A program made the translations under genes and the position numbers. A model generated the notes under the pieces. The model searched no databases. It worked only from the letters and a program-made list of their open reading frames with translations, and was not told the origin of the DNA. From NCBI GenBank assembly GCA_017539645.1, contig JAFYCM010000089.1, positions 1-64,000 on the forward strand: 64,000 bases of DNA. The letters run 5' to 3'. This document shows, piece by piece, positions 31,701 to 39,170 of this stretch. The first letter of the stretch is position 1. The number at the start of each line of letters is the position of its first letter. Source of the DNA: Bacteroidales bacterium (GTDB lineage: Bacteria; Bacteroidota; Bacteroidia; Bacteroidales; Marinilabiliaceae).

Positions 31701-32041
31701 CAGGCATAAGTCTTATCGCTGTAGTTTTTGAAAGTCACAACATCATTAGTGGTAACAACAGGCACTTTTATAATAGTAGTAGCATTTACCTGAGCATCAG
31801 AGCCACGCATAAACAGCTTTCCCGCGGTGGCATCTATCTCAATGCTGTAGTTCTGTCCATCAGAAGACGAACTTGAGGCCAAAGTGCCGACGCCAGTTCC
31901 GGTGCCTTGAAATGTCACACAAGCCTCTGCTGCATAGCCACCATTGAAATTCCAATCAATAGTAACCTCATTTGCAAATGCTGATGTTAGCGCAGTGCTA
32001 AAAGCCACGCATAACAATAGACTTTGTAGTAAGTGTTTCAT
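28763..32041 (-). CDS. Large secreted pectin methylesterase (CE8) with InlB-type repeat and T9SS-type tail
   Basis: Pectin methylesterase removes methyl groups from homogalacturonan, preparing it for pectate lyase. The 1092-residue product has a signal peptide (LLLCVAFSTALTSAFA). About 430 residues of beta-rich modules follow, then an InlB-type repeat at about 438-515 (FTITYIDTDKKTVLGTQQV...RGWFYKTAGG). Next come a carbohydrate-binding-like segment and a CE8 domain at about 655-950. The catalytic motifs are there: YQDTYY, GTVDFLCGDGDVVYNNC and LGRSW, covering both Asp residues and the Arg/Trp pair. A fibronectin-like linker and a C-terminal tail (IEYYNLAGQKF to the terminal KVIVK) match the pectate lyase tail. 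It is much longer than a bare CE8 enzyme because of the N-terminal modules. The role is sure, the modules less so. Confidence 0.93.
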   Translation of the reverse strand: MKHLLQSLLLCVAFSTALTSAFANEVTIDWNFNGGYAAEACVTFQGTGTGVGTLASSSSSDGQNYSIEIDATAGKLFMRGSDAQVNATTIIKVPVVTTNDVVTFKNYSDKTYACAGNIGGKTFTKEDLTYDYKATSVDVAAGFATVTITENGYMLGVSVVHADADAAPIVLENQATVAKFAFNLGTEGQKADFGECADYFLNSKITYGSNLTLFGKKDSLTTFVTTDQESAAGETNAIRFLIQPKFGFTFTPSKVKFQSTRYGTDNGTLDISWQNVDGTTKSLATAQKPNRNNGNPPYTIFSYDVDGAVVGEGACGLLVNLYGLQATKELGFVNIIIEGVLNGTEKEVPMLGSFSANGVDYVADNVFEASGDSYVATIELSKKETMISAVNAVANVAAITGTVGTIAYEGDATACTVIIPVTLGEISINYVINFVQKPDFTITYIDTDKKTVLGTQQVEKDAQIGEFAVDYAAATAAEGYKVRGWFYKTAGGQKYATTDVITGNVSLYAVATEIETSSEYKKYTFALNDTYFYVEDHEAFCPTEGSACKFHDAQHGWSFYNGDVVEVLVGSKATISIALCKYGSATNIVIKKGDEVLATLAGKSETDGDVVVYNYEGEPGKLTLNFEATGEMYIHSVKIVNTANVNYESKGQWYFVKAGDASSFLDVLDVVNGANASKTAPRAYIFLPNGTYDLGETVLTTISAHNVSLIGESMENTIIVNAPDKSVEGIGTTATLLNSGSNLYMQDLTIKNDLDYYNSGSAGRAVCLHDKGSNTICKNVKMVSYQDTYYSNAAKSFYWETSELQGTVDFLCGDGDVVYNNCDIVVRPRQADGKGECTIAAPYISSSCKWGYVMLNCNIVNQAQKFNLGRSWGGTSRLAYINTVFTDDAATKIVSNRFNTSGMNVAAYKFCEYNSVDESGAVVSPASNTLTFTHATGNYTYETILTADSASAFTLANIYPTWSPADSAAQVEVAEVSLKDGVASWAAVDGAIAYAVYVDGVLADIITENSYSAAGATTVEVRAANGRGGFGEKKSQASGITPVSIINADADVLAIEYYNLAGQKFATPQRGVNIIRTLYTNGDSKSEKVIVK

Positions 32042-32372
32042 AGTTACGAAATAAGAGATTTATGCAAGCAAACATAGCAGACGAGATTAACTTTTGTGAA
32101 CATTTTATAACAAATAAAAATTAATCCACCACTTTTCGACAAAAAGCCGACTATGGGTAAGTCCATTGTGAGAACTTGGGCGTAGAATATTATCATCACG
32201 CATTATGTTAACCAACACTCCACTCGTCAACAAAAAGCTCATATTCGTCAAACCCAAAGTGACAAAAGGCATCGAACGTCAAAAACAGCAAATTGTTAAT
32301 CAACTGCAAAAAAGCAAATCGTATTTAGGAAAATAAACGTAACTAATATTGCATCGTTAATAATAAAGAACA
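32042..32372. other. Intergenic region with one possible tiny gene
   Basis: This AT-rich 331-base stretch lies between divergent genes. Apart from the possible 43-codon frame at 32205-32336, I see no RNA gene, repeat or clear promoter. Confidence 0.5.
32205..32336 (+). CDS. Possible 43-residue basic peptide
   Basis: An ATG at 32205 opens 43 codons (MLTNTPLVNKKLIF...) ending in TAA. The peptide is Lys/Gln-rich with a likely amphipathic helix (ERQKQQIVNQLQKSK). No family is recognised. The case rests only on an intact frame and plausible composition in a stretch otherwise without a gene. Confidence 0.3.
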   Translation: MLTNTPLVNKKLIFVKPKVTKGIERQKQQIVNQLQKSKSYLGK

Positions 32373-32597
32373 ATGGAGAAAACACTCACCGTAGTTGGCA
32401 TAGCACTTTTGATTTGGGGAATAGTTTATTTCTCAATGAGCGTATCCGATTACAATGAAAATATAGATAGGATTAAACACACGGAGACTGAGTATATAGG
32501 AGTAAACACACAGAACGATATAACACACTATGAAGAATGTAGTGATAGCACTACATATTTGGGGAAAAGTAGACTAAGTCTGATTACCGTCATGTAA
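32373..32597 (+). CDS. Small single-pass membrane protein, function unknown
   Basis: I do not recognise this 74-residue frame. Residues 5-23 form one clear transmembrane helix (LTVVGIALLIWGIVYFSMS). A polar tail follows (SDYNENIDRIKHTETEYIG). It begins with ATG and is followed within 75 nt by a good terminator on the same strand, which supports it being a transcribed gene. No partner is suggested by context: the flanking genes (pectin methylesterase, pgk) are on the other strand. Confidence 0.45.
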   Translation: MEKTLTVVGIALLIWGIVYFSMSVSDYNENIDRIKHTETEYIGVNTQNDITHYEECSDSTTYLGKSRLSLITVM

Positions 32598-32635
32598 CAG
32601 ACTTGGTTGCAGGGTAGAACATAACACTATGATTT

Positions 32636-32672
32636 GAAGTCCGGTCTTGGGAGAGGTCGGACTTTGTTTTTG
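32636..32672 (+). terminator. Terminator after the small membrane protein gene
   Basis: The stem AAGTCCG / CGGACTT surrounds a 14-nt loop and is followed by TGTTTTTG. Confidence 0.75.
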
Positions 32673-32726
32673 TATACATTTCAATGATTTTCATAATTAC
32701 ACCGAAATTTCATACGTATAAATAAA

Positions 32727-32754
32727 ACAAAAAAGGCCGTCCCGAAGGACAGCC
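32727..32754 (-). terminator. Terminator of the pgk gene
   Basis: On the minus strand GGCTGTCC-TTCG-GGACGGCC, a stem with a stable UUCG tetraloop and one G-U pair, is followed by a T run. It lies 25 nt after the pgk stop. Confidence 0.9.
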
Positions 32755-32779
32755 TCTATTGGGGTTTGTTAATCTCGGA

Positions 32780-34033
32780 TTAACCACGAATTGCTTTGAT
32801 ACCTGGGAGAACTTTGCCTTCCATGTATTCGAGCATAGCACCGCCACCAGTAGAAACGTAGCTTACTTTGTCAGCAAGTTTGTTCTTGTTGATAGCAGCA
32901 ACCGAGTCGCCACCACCGATGAGGGTGAATGCGCCGTTCTTTTGGGTAGCATCAGCAACAGCCTTAGCCACTGCAGAAGTACCTTTAGCGAACTTGTCGA
33001 ACTCGAACACACCCTTAGGACCGTTCCAGATAACAGTCTTAGAGTTTGCGATAACGTCGGTGTAGGTTTTGATGGTTTCGTCAGCGATGTCGAGACCCAT
33101 CCAGCCGTCAGGAGTTTCGTTGGTCTTAGAGATGTTGGTGTTAGCGTTAGCGTCGAACTTGTCAGCGTTAACAGCGTCGGTAGGCAAATAAACCTTAACA
33201 CCTTTAGCTTTAGCCTTGTCGAGGATCTCTTTAGCGAGGTCGAGTTTGTCGGCTTCGCAAAGTGAGTTACCGATTTGACCACCCATAGCCTTTACGAAGG
33301 TGTAGGTCATACCACCACCAATGATGAGGTTGTCGACACGGTCGAGAAGGTTGGTGATGATGTTGATCTTATCAGAAACTTTAGCACCACCCATGATAGC
33401 GGTGAAAGGTTTTTGAGCTTCGTTGAGCACTTTGTCCATAGCCTGAAGTTCTTTGTTGATAAGGAAACCGAACATTTTCTTATCCTCAGCAAAGAAGTCA
33501 GCGATGATAGCGGTAGAAGCGTGAGCACGGTGAGCTGTACCGAAAGCGTCGTTTACATAAACGTCAGCATAAGAAGCAAGTTTCTTAGCGAAATCTTTCT
33601 GCTTAGCCTTGAGTTCTTTCTTAGCAGCGTCGTAGTTAGGATCGTCTTTCTCGATGCCACGTGGTTTACCCTCTTCTTCAGCGTAGAAACGGAGGTTTTC
33701 GAGCAAGAGCACTTCGCCAGCTTTGAGAGCCTTAACAGCGTCGTCGGCCTTCATGCAGTCGTCGCAGAACTGAATCTTCTGACCGAGGTTCTCCTCGATT
33801 TTGTAAACGATTTGTTTGAGAGAGAGCTTTGGATCAACGCCCTTAGCCTTACCCATGTGAGACATAAGGATTGCAGCGCCTCCATCAGCGATAATCTTTT
33901 TGATGGTAGGAAGAGCACCACGGATACGGGTGTCATCGCTTACTTTACCAGTAGCTTTGTCGAGAGGCACATTGAAGTCAACGCGAACAATAGCCTTCAG
34001 ACCTTTGAAATTGAAATTGTCTATTACTATCAT
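32780..34033 (-). CDS. pgk: Phosphoglycerate kinase
   Basis: Pgk converts 1,3-bisphosphoglycerate and ADP to 3-phosphoglycerate and ATP in glycolysis. The 417-residue length is normal for the Bacteroidota form. Visible motifs are RVDFNVPLD (substrate-binding Asp/Asn), [66 protein letters not shown] and the nucleotide-binding GGGDSVAA near the C-terminus. It starts 21 nt after the thioesterase gene and is last in the lpx-containing gene run before a strong terminator. The antisense frames over it reflect its codon use and are not taken as genes. Confidence 0.98.
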   Translation of the reverse strand: MIVIDNFNFKGLKAIVRVDFNVPLDKATGKVSDDTRIRGALPTIKKIIADGGAAILMSHMGKAKGVDPKLSLKQIVYKIEENLGQKIQFCDDCMKADDAVKALKAGEVLLLENLRFYAEEEGKPRGIEKDDPNYDAAKKELKAKQKDFAKKLASYADVYVNDAFGTAHRAHASTAIIADFFAEDKKMFGFLINKELQAMDKVLNEAQKPFTAIMGGAKVSDKINIITNLLDRVDNLIIGGGMTYTFVKAMGGQIGNSLCEADKLDLAKEILDKAKAKGVKVYLPTDAVNADKFDANANTNISKTNETPDGWMGLDIADETIKTYTDVIANSKTVIWNGPKGVFEFDKFAKGTSAVAKAVADATQKNGAFTLIGGGDSVAAINKNKLADKVSYVSTGGGAMLEYMEGKVLPGIKAIRG

Positions 34034-34054
34034 GCTTTTTGATGTTTTATGATG

Positions 34055-34417
34055 TTATCCTAATTTGCTCAAAAATTTTTCTCTATTCACCACAAAGCGC
34101 TCGTGGGTAGCTTTACCAATGAGGCCGCCTTCATCGTTAGCCTCGATTTCGAATGTTAGTTTTCGGCCATCAATATTTACAAGGTTAGCCGTAACAGTTA
34201 TCGTAGCGCCCACTTTAGAGGCTTTCACGTGAGTAGTATTTATAGAGATACCAACCGTAGTGTTGTCCTCTTCCATATCGTTGGCTGCGGCAAGCATTGC
34301 TGCATTCTCCATAAGCGCAACCATAGCAGGCGTAGCGAGCACGTTCATGTCGCCAGAGCCCATTGCGCGAGCTGTCATGGTTTCAGTCACTTTGGCTGTA
34401 GTGGTATAGGTCTTCAT
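34055..34417 (-). CDS. Hot-dog fold thioesterase (FlK-like)
   Basis: The 120-residue product fits the single hot-dog domain family that includes fluoroacetyl-CoA thioesterase FlK. Typical features are LATPAMVALMENAAM (about residues 27-41), the VGISINTTHVKAS strand with a conserved Thr/His, and GKATHERFVVNREKF at the end. The substrate is unknown; acyl-CoA or acyl-ACP is likely. It lies 6 nt downstream of lpxA and upstream of pgk. It is not FabZ: the FabZ HFP/His and Glu signatures are absent, even though fabZ would be expected in this cluster. Confidence 0.82.
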   Translation of the reverse strand: MKTYTTTAKVTETMTARAMGSGDMNVLATPAMVALMENAAMLAAANDMEEDNTTVGISINTTHVKASKVGATITVTANLVNIDGRKLTFEIEANDEGGLIGKATHERFVVNREKFLSKLG

Positions 34418-34423
34418 AAATAT

Positions 34424-35200
34424 TTATTTAGCGCCGCGAATTATACCGCGTTGCGAGGTACGTATGAAGTTTACAATCTTATCGCGCAATTCGCTTTGTG
34501 GCAATTCTGCCTCAATGGCATTGAGCGCTTGCGTCGTGTTGAGGTTACGCTGATATAAGTAGCGATAAATCTCTTGAACCTCAGCAATTTGCTGTTCGTT
34601 GAAACCACGACGTTTCATACCAATAAGATTTATGCCTTCGCAAGTAGCAGGATCGCGACCTACCATAGCAAATGGAGGCATATCCTTGCCCACGCGAGTG
34701 CCACCTTGCACCATAACATACGAACCGATGCGCGTGAATTGATGCACGAGCGAGCCACCACCAACAACAGCAAAATCGTTTATCTCAACCTCGCCAGCAA
34801 ATTGGCAAGCGTTCGAGATAATGAGGTTGTTGCCAAGCACACAATCGTGACCAACATGCACATAGGCCATAAGCAGGTTGTTGCTACCCACCACAGTACG
34901 ATTTTTCGAAGCAGTGCCTCTATTTATAGTTACAAATTCGCGAATCGTGTTATTGTCGCCAATTTCGCAAGTGGTCTCCTCGCCAACAAATTTCAAATCT
35001 TGTGGCACAGCACCGATAACTGCATTTGGAAATATTCTGCAGTTTTTACCAATACGAGTGCCTTCGCAAATCACAGCGCCACTCATTACGCGGGTGCCCT
35101 CGCCTATCACCACATTACGCTCAATGGTGACGAAAGGCCCTATCTCGGCACTCTCGGCTATCTGAGCTTCTGGTGATACAAACGACATTTGATGAATCAT
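34424..35200 (-). CDS. lpxA: Acyl-ACP--UDP-N-acetylglucosamine O-acyltransferase LpxA
   Basis: LpxA catalyses the first step of lipid A synthesis, moving an acyl chain from ACP to UDP-GlcNAc. The 258-residue product is a left-handed beta-helix built of hexapeptide repeats from residue 8 onward (IAESAEIGPF, VIGEGTRVM and others). MAYVHVGHDC holds the catalytic His. The C-terminal helical domain begins near GINLIGMKRRGF. It starts 20 nt after lpxC and ends 6 nt before the thioesterase gene, in the order lpxD-lpxC-lpxA. Confidence 0.97.
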   Translation of the reverse strand: MIHQMSFVSPEAQIAESAEIGPFVTIERNVVIGEGTRVMSGAVICEGTRIGKNCRIFPNAVIGAVPQDLKFVGEETTCEIGDNNTIREFVTINRGTASKNRTVVGSNNLLMAYVHVGHDCVLGNNLIISNACQFAGEVEINDFAVVGGGSLVHQFTRIGSYVMVQGGTRVGKDMPPFAMVGRDPATCEGINLIGMKRRGFNEQQIAEVQEIYRYLYQRNLNTTQALNAIEAELPQSELRDKIVNFIRTSQRGIIRGAK

Positions 35201-35220
35201 ATTTTATGTATATCTGTATT

Positions 35221-36135
35221 CTATTGTTTGAATTCTTGCATTAACTGACGGGCAAAAGCCGTGTTGGATCCGTGACCGGAACGAGTGGCCAATATGCGTC
35301 CCTTTATAGGATAGCCCACAAGCGACAAATCGCCCACAAGGTCGAGCAATTTGTGGCGTGCTGCTTCGTTGGCATACTTCAAGTCGTGCTCGTTGAGAAC
35401 TCCACTTTCGTGTATCGTGACATCGTCTTTGCCAAGTTGCTTAGCTACAGCCTTGCGCTCGTCGTCGGTGAGTTTCTTATCTACAAAAACGATAGCATTT
35501 TCGAGGTCGCCACCCTTTATCAAGCCCATATCAAGCAGAGGCTTAATCTCGTGAAGGAATACGAATGTGCGGCAGTCGTAGACTTGATCATATTCATCGA
35601 GGCTCTCAATCTGCGCCCACTGATTTGCAAGACATCTCGACCCATCGAAAGCAATATTTACTTGCGCTGCGAAATGATCTTCTGGAAGTGCTATTATACG
35701 TATGCCTTTTTCTGGCTTTTCGTAGACTACTTTGTGCGTAATCACCATGTACTTACGCTCTTTCTTCTGTTCTACTATGCCTACTTTGCGGATAGCCTCT
35801 ACAAATGGTCGTGCGCTGCCATCGAGAATAGGCACTTCGGGGCCATCGAGTTCTATCTTGCAGTTGTCTACGCCCAACGCGCGCAAAGCGGACATCAGGT
35901 GTTCGATGGTAGAAATCTTCTCGCCGTTGTCGCCGGTAAGCACAGTGCCGCGTTGTGTGAACGACACGCGTGTAGCCTCAGCTTTTATCTCTGGCTGTCC
36001 ATCGAGGTCGATTCGCTTGAAGCGAAAACCGTAATCTTCGGCAGCTGGTGTTATTGTTAGGTTTACTATTGCGCCTGTGTGAAGGCCTTTGCCTTTGAAT
36101 ATGTAACTTCCGCCTATTGTTGTCTGTAGCTCCAT
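35221..36135 (-). CDS. lpxC: UDP-3-O-acyl-N-acetylglucosamine deacetylase LpxC, without FabZ fusion
   Basis: LpxC is the committed zinc deacetylase of lipid A synthesis. The 304-residue protein has both halves of the family: GSYIFKGKGLHTG at the N-terminus, STIEHLMSALRAL (zinc His), the LDGSARPFVEAI segment, and EAARHKLLDLVGD (zinc His and Asp). It ends at RSGHGSNTAFARQLMQ. Bacteroidota homologues are commonly a bifunctional LpxC/FabZ protein of about 460 residues. This one stops at the end of the LpxC domain, and lpxA begins only 20 nt later, so no FabZ domain is nearby. Catalytic residues look intact. Confidence 0.96.
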   Translation of the reverse strand: MELQTTIGGSYIFKGKGLHTGAIVNLTITPAAEDYGFRFKRIDLDGQPEIKAEATRVSFTQRGTVLTGDNGEKISTIEHLMSALRALGVDNCKIELDGPEVPILDGSARPFVEAIRKVGIVEQKKERKYMVITHKVVYEKPEKGIRIIALPEDHFAAQVNIAFDGSRCLANQWAQIESLDEYDQVYDCRTFVFLHEIKPLLDMGLIKGGDLENAIVFVDKKLTDDERKAVAKQLGKDDVTIHESGVLNEHDLKYANEAARHKLLDLVGDLSLVGYPIKGRILATRSGHGSNTAFARQLMQEFKQ

Positions 36136-36143
36136 AGTGTTTT

Positions 36144-37166
36144 TTACTTTGTCTTAGCCATCAATGTGTCTATGTCGCGCTTGAGTTGTGGCAATTTGCG
36201 GAACACTACGAAGCTGCGCATAAAATCTTGTGCATCCATAACTGGCGAGCCAATCATCGGACTGCTTGTATCTTTTATCGATGAATTGATGCCGGCCTGA
36301 GCGCCACACTGCAATCCATCTGCAATACTTATATGACCAGCAATACCAACTTGACCGCCAAACATGCAGTGCTTACCAACTTTCGTAGAACCAGCCACAC
36401 CACACTGTGCAGCCATAACTGTGCTTTCGTCAATCTCCACGTTGTGAGCAATCTGTACAAGGTTGTCGAGTTTCACGCCTCTATTTACGCGGGTGCTACC
36501 CATCGTAGCGCGGTCGACACAAGTATTTGCACCTATCTCAACATCGTCGGCAATAACTACATTACCCACTTGCGGAATCTTTTTGTAGTTACGGTTCTCG
36601 TCGGGTGCAAAGCCAAATCCGTCAGCACCAATCACACAGCCCGAATGCAAGATGCATCGGCTGCCTATTTTGCAATCTTTATATATACGAACGCCAGCGT
36701 AGAGTGTAGTATCATCGCCAATAACTACATTATCGCCTACATACACTTGCGGATAAATCTTGACGTTTTTGCCAATCTTCACATTTTCGCCTATGTATGC
36801 GAAAGCGCCTACGTATGCAAACTCGCCCAACGTAGCGCTCTTGCTGATGAACGATGGCTGCTCGATACCAACTTTCTGTGGTTGCATCTGTGCGTACATA
36901 TCGAGCAATTTTGCCAATGCTTGGTATGAGTTAGGCACTCTGATGAGCGTTGCTTTTACAGGTTCTGTTGGTTTGAAATCGTTGTTTACTATTATCACCG
37001 ATGCGTCGGTGGTGTATACATAATGCTCGTATTTCGGATTCGAGAAAAATGAAAGCGTGAATTCGCGGCCTTCTTCAATTTTAGATACATCGCGAACTAT
37101 TGCATCGGCATTGCCTTCTACTGTGCCCTCAATCAATTGGGCAATCTGTTGGGCTGTAAACTCCAT
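36144..37166 (-). CDS. lpxD: UDP-3-O-acylglucosamine N-acyltransferase LpxD
   Basis: LpxD adds the second acyl chain in lipid A synthesis, after LpxC. The 340-residue product has the N-terminal uridine-binding domain (about residues 1-100, with [17 protein letters not shown]) and a long hexapeptide-repeat beta-helix. The catalytic-region motif [11 protein letters not shown] is present, as is [10 protein letters not shown]. The C-terminal helix carries [11 protein letters not shown]. It starts the lpxD-lpxC-lpxA run, with lpxC only 8 nt downstream. Confidence 0.97.
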   Translation of the reverse strand: MEFTAQQIAQLIEGTVEGNADAIVRDVSKIEEGREFTLSFFSNPKYEHYVYTTDASVIIVNNDFKPTEPVKATLIRVPNSYQALAKLLDMYAQMQPQKVGIEQPSFISKSATLGEFAYVGAFAYIGENVKIGKNVKIYPQVYVGDNVVIGDDTTLYAGVRIYKDCKIGSRCILHSGCVIGADGFGFAPDENRNYKKIPQVGNVVIADDVEIGANTCVDRATMGSTRVNRGVKLDNLVQIAHNVEIDESTVMAAQCGVAGSTKVGKHCMFGGQVGIAGHISIADGLQCGAQAGINSSIKDTSSPMIGSPVMDAQDFMRSFVVFRKLPQLKRDIDTLMAKTK

Positions 37167-37284
37167 TCTGTAATATTTTATTTGCCTATTTATACGTATG
37201 AAAATACATACGCCAAAACTGCGCGAATTTAGTCATTTGCACTGAATTACTTTTTGTGCAAACGCATTTTTAGTTTTTGTTAGC

Positions 37285-37683
37285 CTATCTAACTGATATT
37301 ATGCTGTCCACTACGTACTCGCTCATGCCTCGCCATGGCAGAGTAGATATGTATTCTTTGTAGTGCAGTTGCACATCGCGACCACTACACAACATCAATG
37401 AATCGGCAATGTGTGGGTCGGTCACCGAGAACTGGAATTCGTAGCTCTGAATGGCAGTCGATGTGCCAGGTGCAGAACCCGTTTTAGCGTTCGTTGCGCT
37501 CTTGAAACCGCTTTGGATAAGTTTGCCTTCGTAGGTTTTGAAAACTACACCTTTATATACTATGTAGTTGAGCGTGCCCGATTTTACGCCTTCGCCAAAC
37601 ACAAAATAGTAGCGAAAGAACACCGTCAATGCCAACGCCACCGCCACAACAAGCGAAGCAATAATTATGATTCTCTTCTTCAT
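37285..37683 (-). CDS. Single-pass membrane protein, conserved but uncharacterised
   Basis: The frame extends to a TTG at 37710, but the ATG at 37683 puts a basic MKKR start directly before the transmembrane helix (IIIIASLVVAVALALTVFF) and is preferred; this gives 132 residues. The outer part contains GTLNYIVYKGVVFKTYEGKLIQ and ends with SEYVVDSIISV. I know similar small proteins in Bacteroidota only as uncharacterised, sometimes carrying misleading enzyme names. No catalytic motif is visible. It sits between lpxD and the HD gene, downstream of the HD gene's terminator. Confidence 0.75.
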   Translation of the reverse strand: MKKRIIIIASLVVAVALALTVFFRYYFVFGEGVKSGTLNYIVYKGVVFKTYEGKLIQSGFKSATNAKTGSAPGTSTAIQSYEFQFSVTDPHIADSLMLCSGRDVQLHYKEYISTLPWRGMSEYVVDSIISVR

Positions 37684-37751
37684 AAATACAAGACGTTTTA
37701 TTTCGCGCAAAAGTAAGAATATTTATTAGGTGGTATCTGATTCGTATATGC

Positions 37752-37790
37752 ATAAAAAAAAACTCCGATACCGTCACGGCTCGGAGTTTT
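37752..37790 (-). terminator. Terminator of the aro/HD operon (possibly bidirectional)
   Basis: The stem AACTCCGA / TCGGAGTT has a T run on the minus side (nine residues) and a shorter TTTT on the plus side. Confidence 0.8.
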
Positions 37791-37938
37791 GGATAATTAG
37801 AGATTTCTTACTTATTCCACTAAAACCTTCAGATAATTGGATAAAAACACTAAAGATGTTATTGTATTCGCGGCAAAAATAGACCCACAACACTCTCTGT
37901 GCAAATTATCATGTATGTTGTACAGCATACACGATATT

Positions 37939-39168
37939 TTATTCCAATAAGAACTTCGGAAAGCATACGTAGTAGCGCTTATCCGAGTGCGCAAGTGCTT
38001 GCAAATTGAACATATCTGAAGCGTCCGAAATGTCGCGAATGTCAGTCGGCGAATACATAATGTTTATGCGGTCGGTGCCAAGCGAATAGGTCTTGCTCGA
38101 CACTTGACCAGAAATAACGAAGAACTCAGCATCTTCCATCGAAAGTTCGAGTTCTTTGGCTACACTCGCCTTCACCACCGACAAATAATCCTCCGAAATT
38201 GGCTCGCGCGTAAGTTTTATAGTGAATATGTTTCTATTCACAAACCACTTCGAGAGTTGACTCAACACTTTGTCACTATCGGTTTGCCATACTTTTATTG
38301 CCGAAAGCACGTCTGAATCATCGAGGTTGGTAAAGTGGTTTATCGCCTCATCGGTATCGATATTATTTTTATTTATATGCGTACATAGAAAATATTGCAG
38401 CGACGGCGCAGCAAACGGCATGTGTCCGTTACGAGCCAAATAACTTGCGCGGCGCACAATCTGTATGAGCATCTTCTCGGCTGCCACCACCGTTTTGTGT
38501 AGGTAGACTTGCCAATACATCAGTCGGCGGGCTAAGAGGAAGTTTTCTATGGAATATATTCCTTTCGACTCCACCACGAGGTTGTCGTTGGCTACGTTGA
38601 GCATCTTTATTATGCGGTCTGAGCCAATTGTACCTTCCGTTACTCCGGTAAAGAAGCAGTCGCGGCGCAGGTAGTCGAGGCGGTCGGTGTCGAGCTGACT
38701 TGACATGAGTTGATGCAAGAACGGCTGACAATGTCCGTCGAAGATGTTCAGCACGTCCGACAGGTCGCCATTCATCTGCTCGTTCATGCGGCGCATCATA
38801 ATACGCGAAATGGTCTCATGATCTACCTCGTCGACAATAGAGTGCTCAAGCACGTGCGAGAATGGCCCGTGACCGATGTCATGCAGCAGCATTGCCGCCA
38901 TTGCCGATCGCGCATCCGATTTAGAAATCTCGCAGCCTTTGTTTCTAAGTATATGTATGGCAGATTGCATCAGGTGCATCGCGCCTACAACGTGCTGAAA
39001 GCGCGTATGTTGCGCACCCGGATAGACCAAATTCGACATTCCCAATTGGCGTATGCGGCGCATGCGCTGAAGCCACGGGTGGTCTATAATTCGCAGAAGC
39101 AACTCGTCGTCGATGCTAATGAAGCCATAAACGGGGTCGTTGATGATTTTATGCGCAGCTTTTTTCAT
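37939..39168 (-). CDS. HD-domain phosphohydrolase (dGTPase-like)
   Basis: The 409-residue protein belongs to the HD metal-dependent phosphohydrolases related to dNTP triphosphohydrolases. Metal-binding motifs are HTRFQHVVGAMHL (about residues 54-66) and LLHDIGHGPFSHVLEH (about residues 94-109). The downstream LDTDRLDYLRRD holds the later Asp, and the ARRLMYWQVYLH helix is typical. The real substrate is unknown. The start is the ATG at 39168, 2 nt after the aroA stop; a TTG 6 nt earlier overlaps aroA. It is the last gene of the MORN-aroB-aroA-HD run. Confidence 0.9.
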   Translation of the reverse strand: MKKAAHKIINDPVYGFISIDDELLLRIIDHPWLQRMRRIRQLGMSNLVYPGAQHTRFQHVVGAMHLMQSAIHILRNKGCEISKSDARSAMAAMLLHDIGHGPFSHVLEHSIVDEVDHETISRIMMRRMNEQMNGDLSDVLNIFDGHCQPFLHQLMSSQLDTDRLDYLRRDCFFTGVTEGTIGSDRIIKMLNVANDNLVVESKGIYSIENFLLARRLMYWQVYLHKTVVAAEKMLIQIVRRASYLARNGHMPFAAPSLQYFLCTHINKNNIDTDEAINHFTNLDDSDVLSAIKVWQTDSDKVLSQLSKWFVNRNIFTIKLTREPISEDYLSVVKASVAKELELSMEDAEFFVISGQVSSKTYSLGTDRINIMYSPTDIRDISDASDMFNLQALAHSDKRYYVCFPKFLLE

Positions 39169-39170
39169 AC

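Noticed and set aside
33275..34042. A 255-codon plus-strand frame opposite pgk
   Set aside because: Pgk motifs are complete on the minus strand, and the opposite frame reads as Ser/Phe/Val-rich without a domain.
34055..34417. Reading the hot-dog protein as the missing FabZ
   Set aside because: It has a thioesterase-type layout and lacks the FabZ HFP and catalytic Glu motifs.
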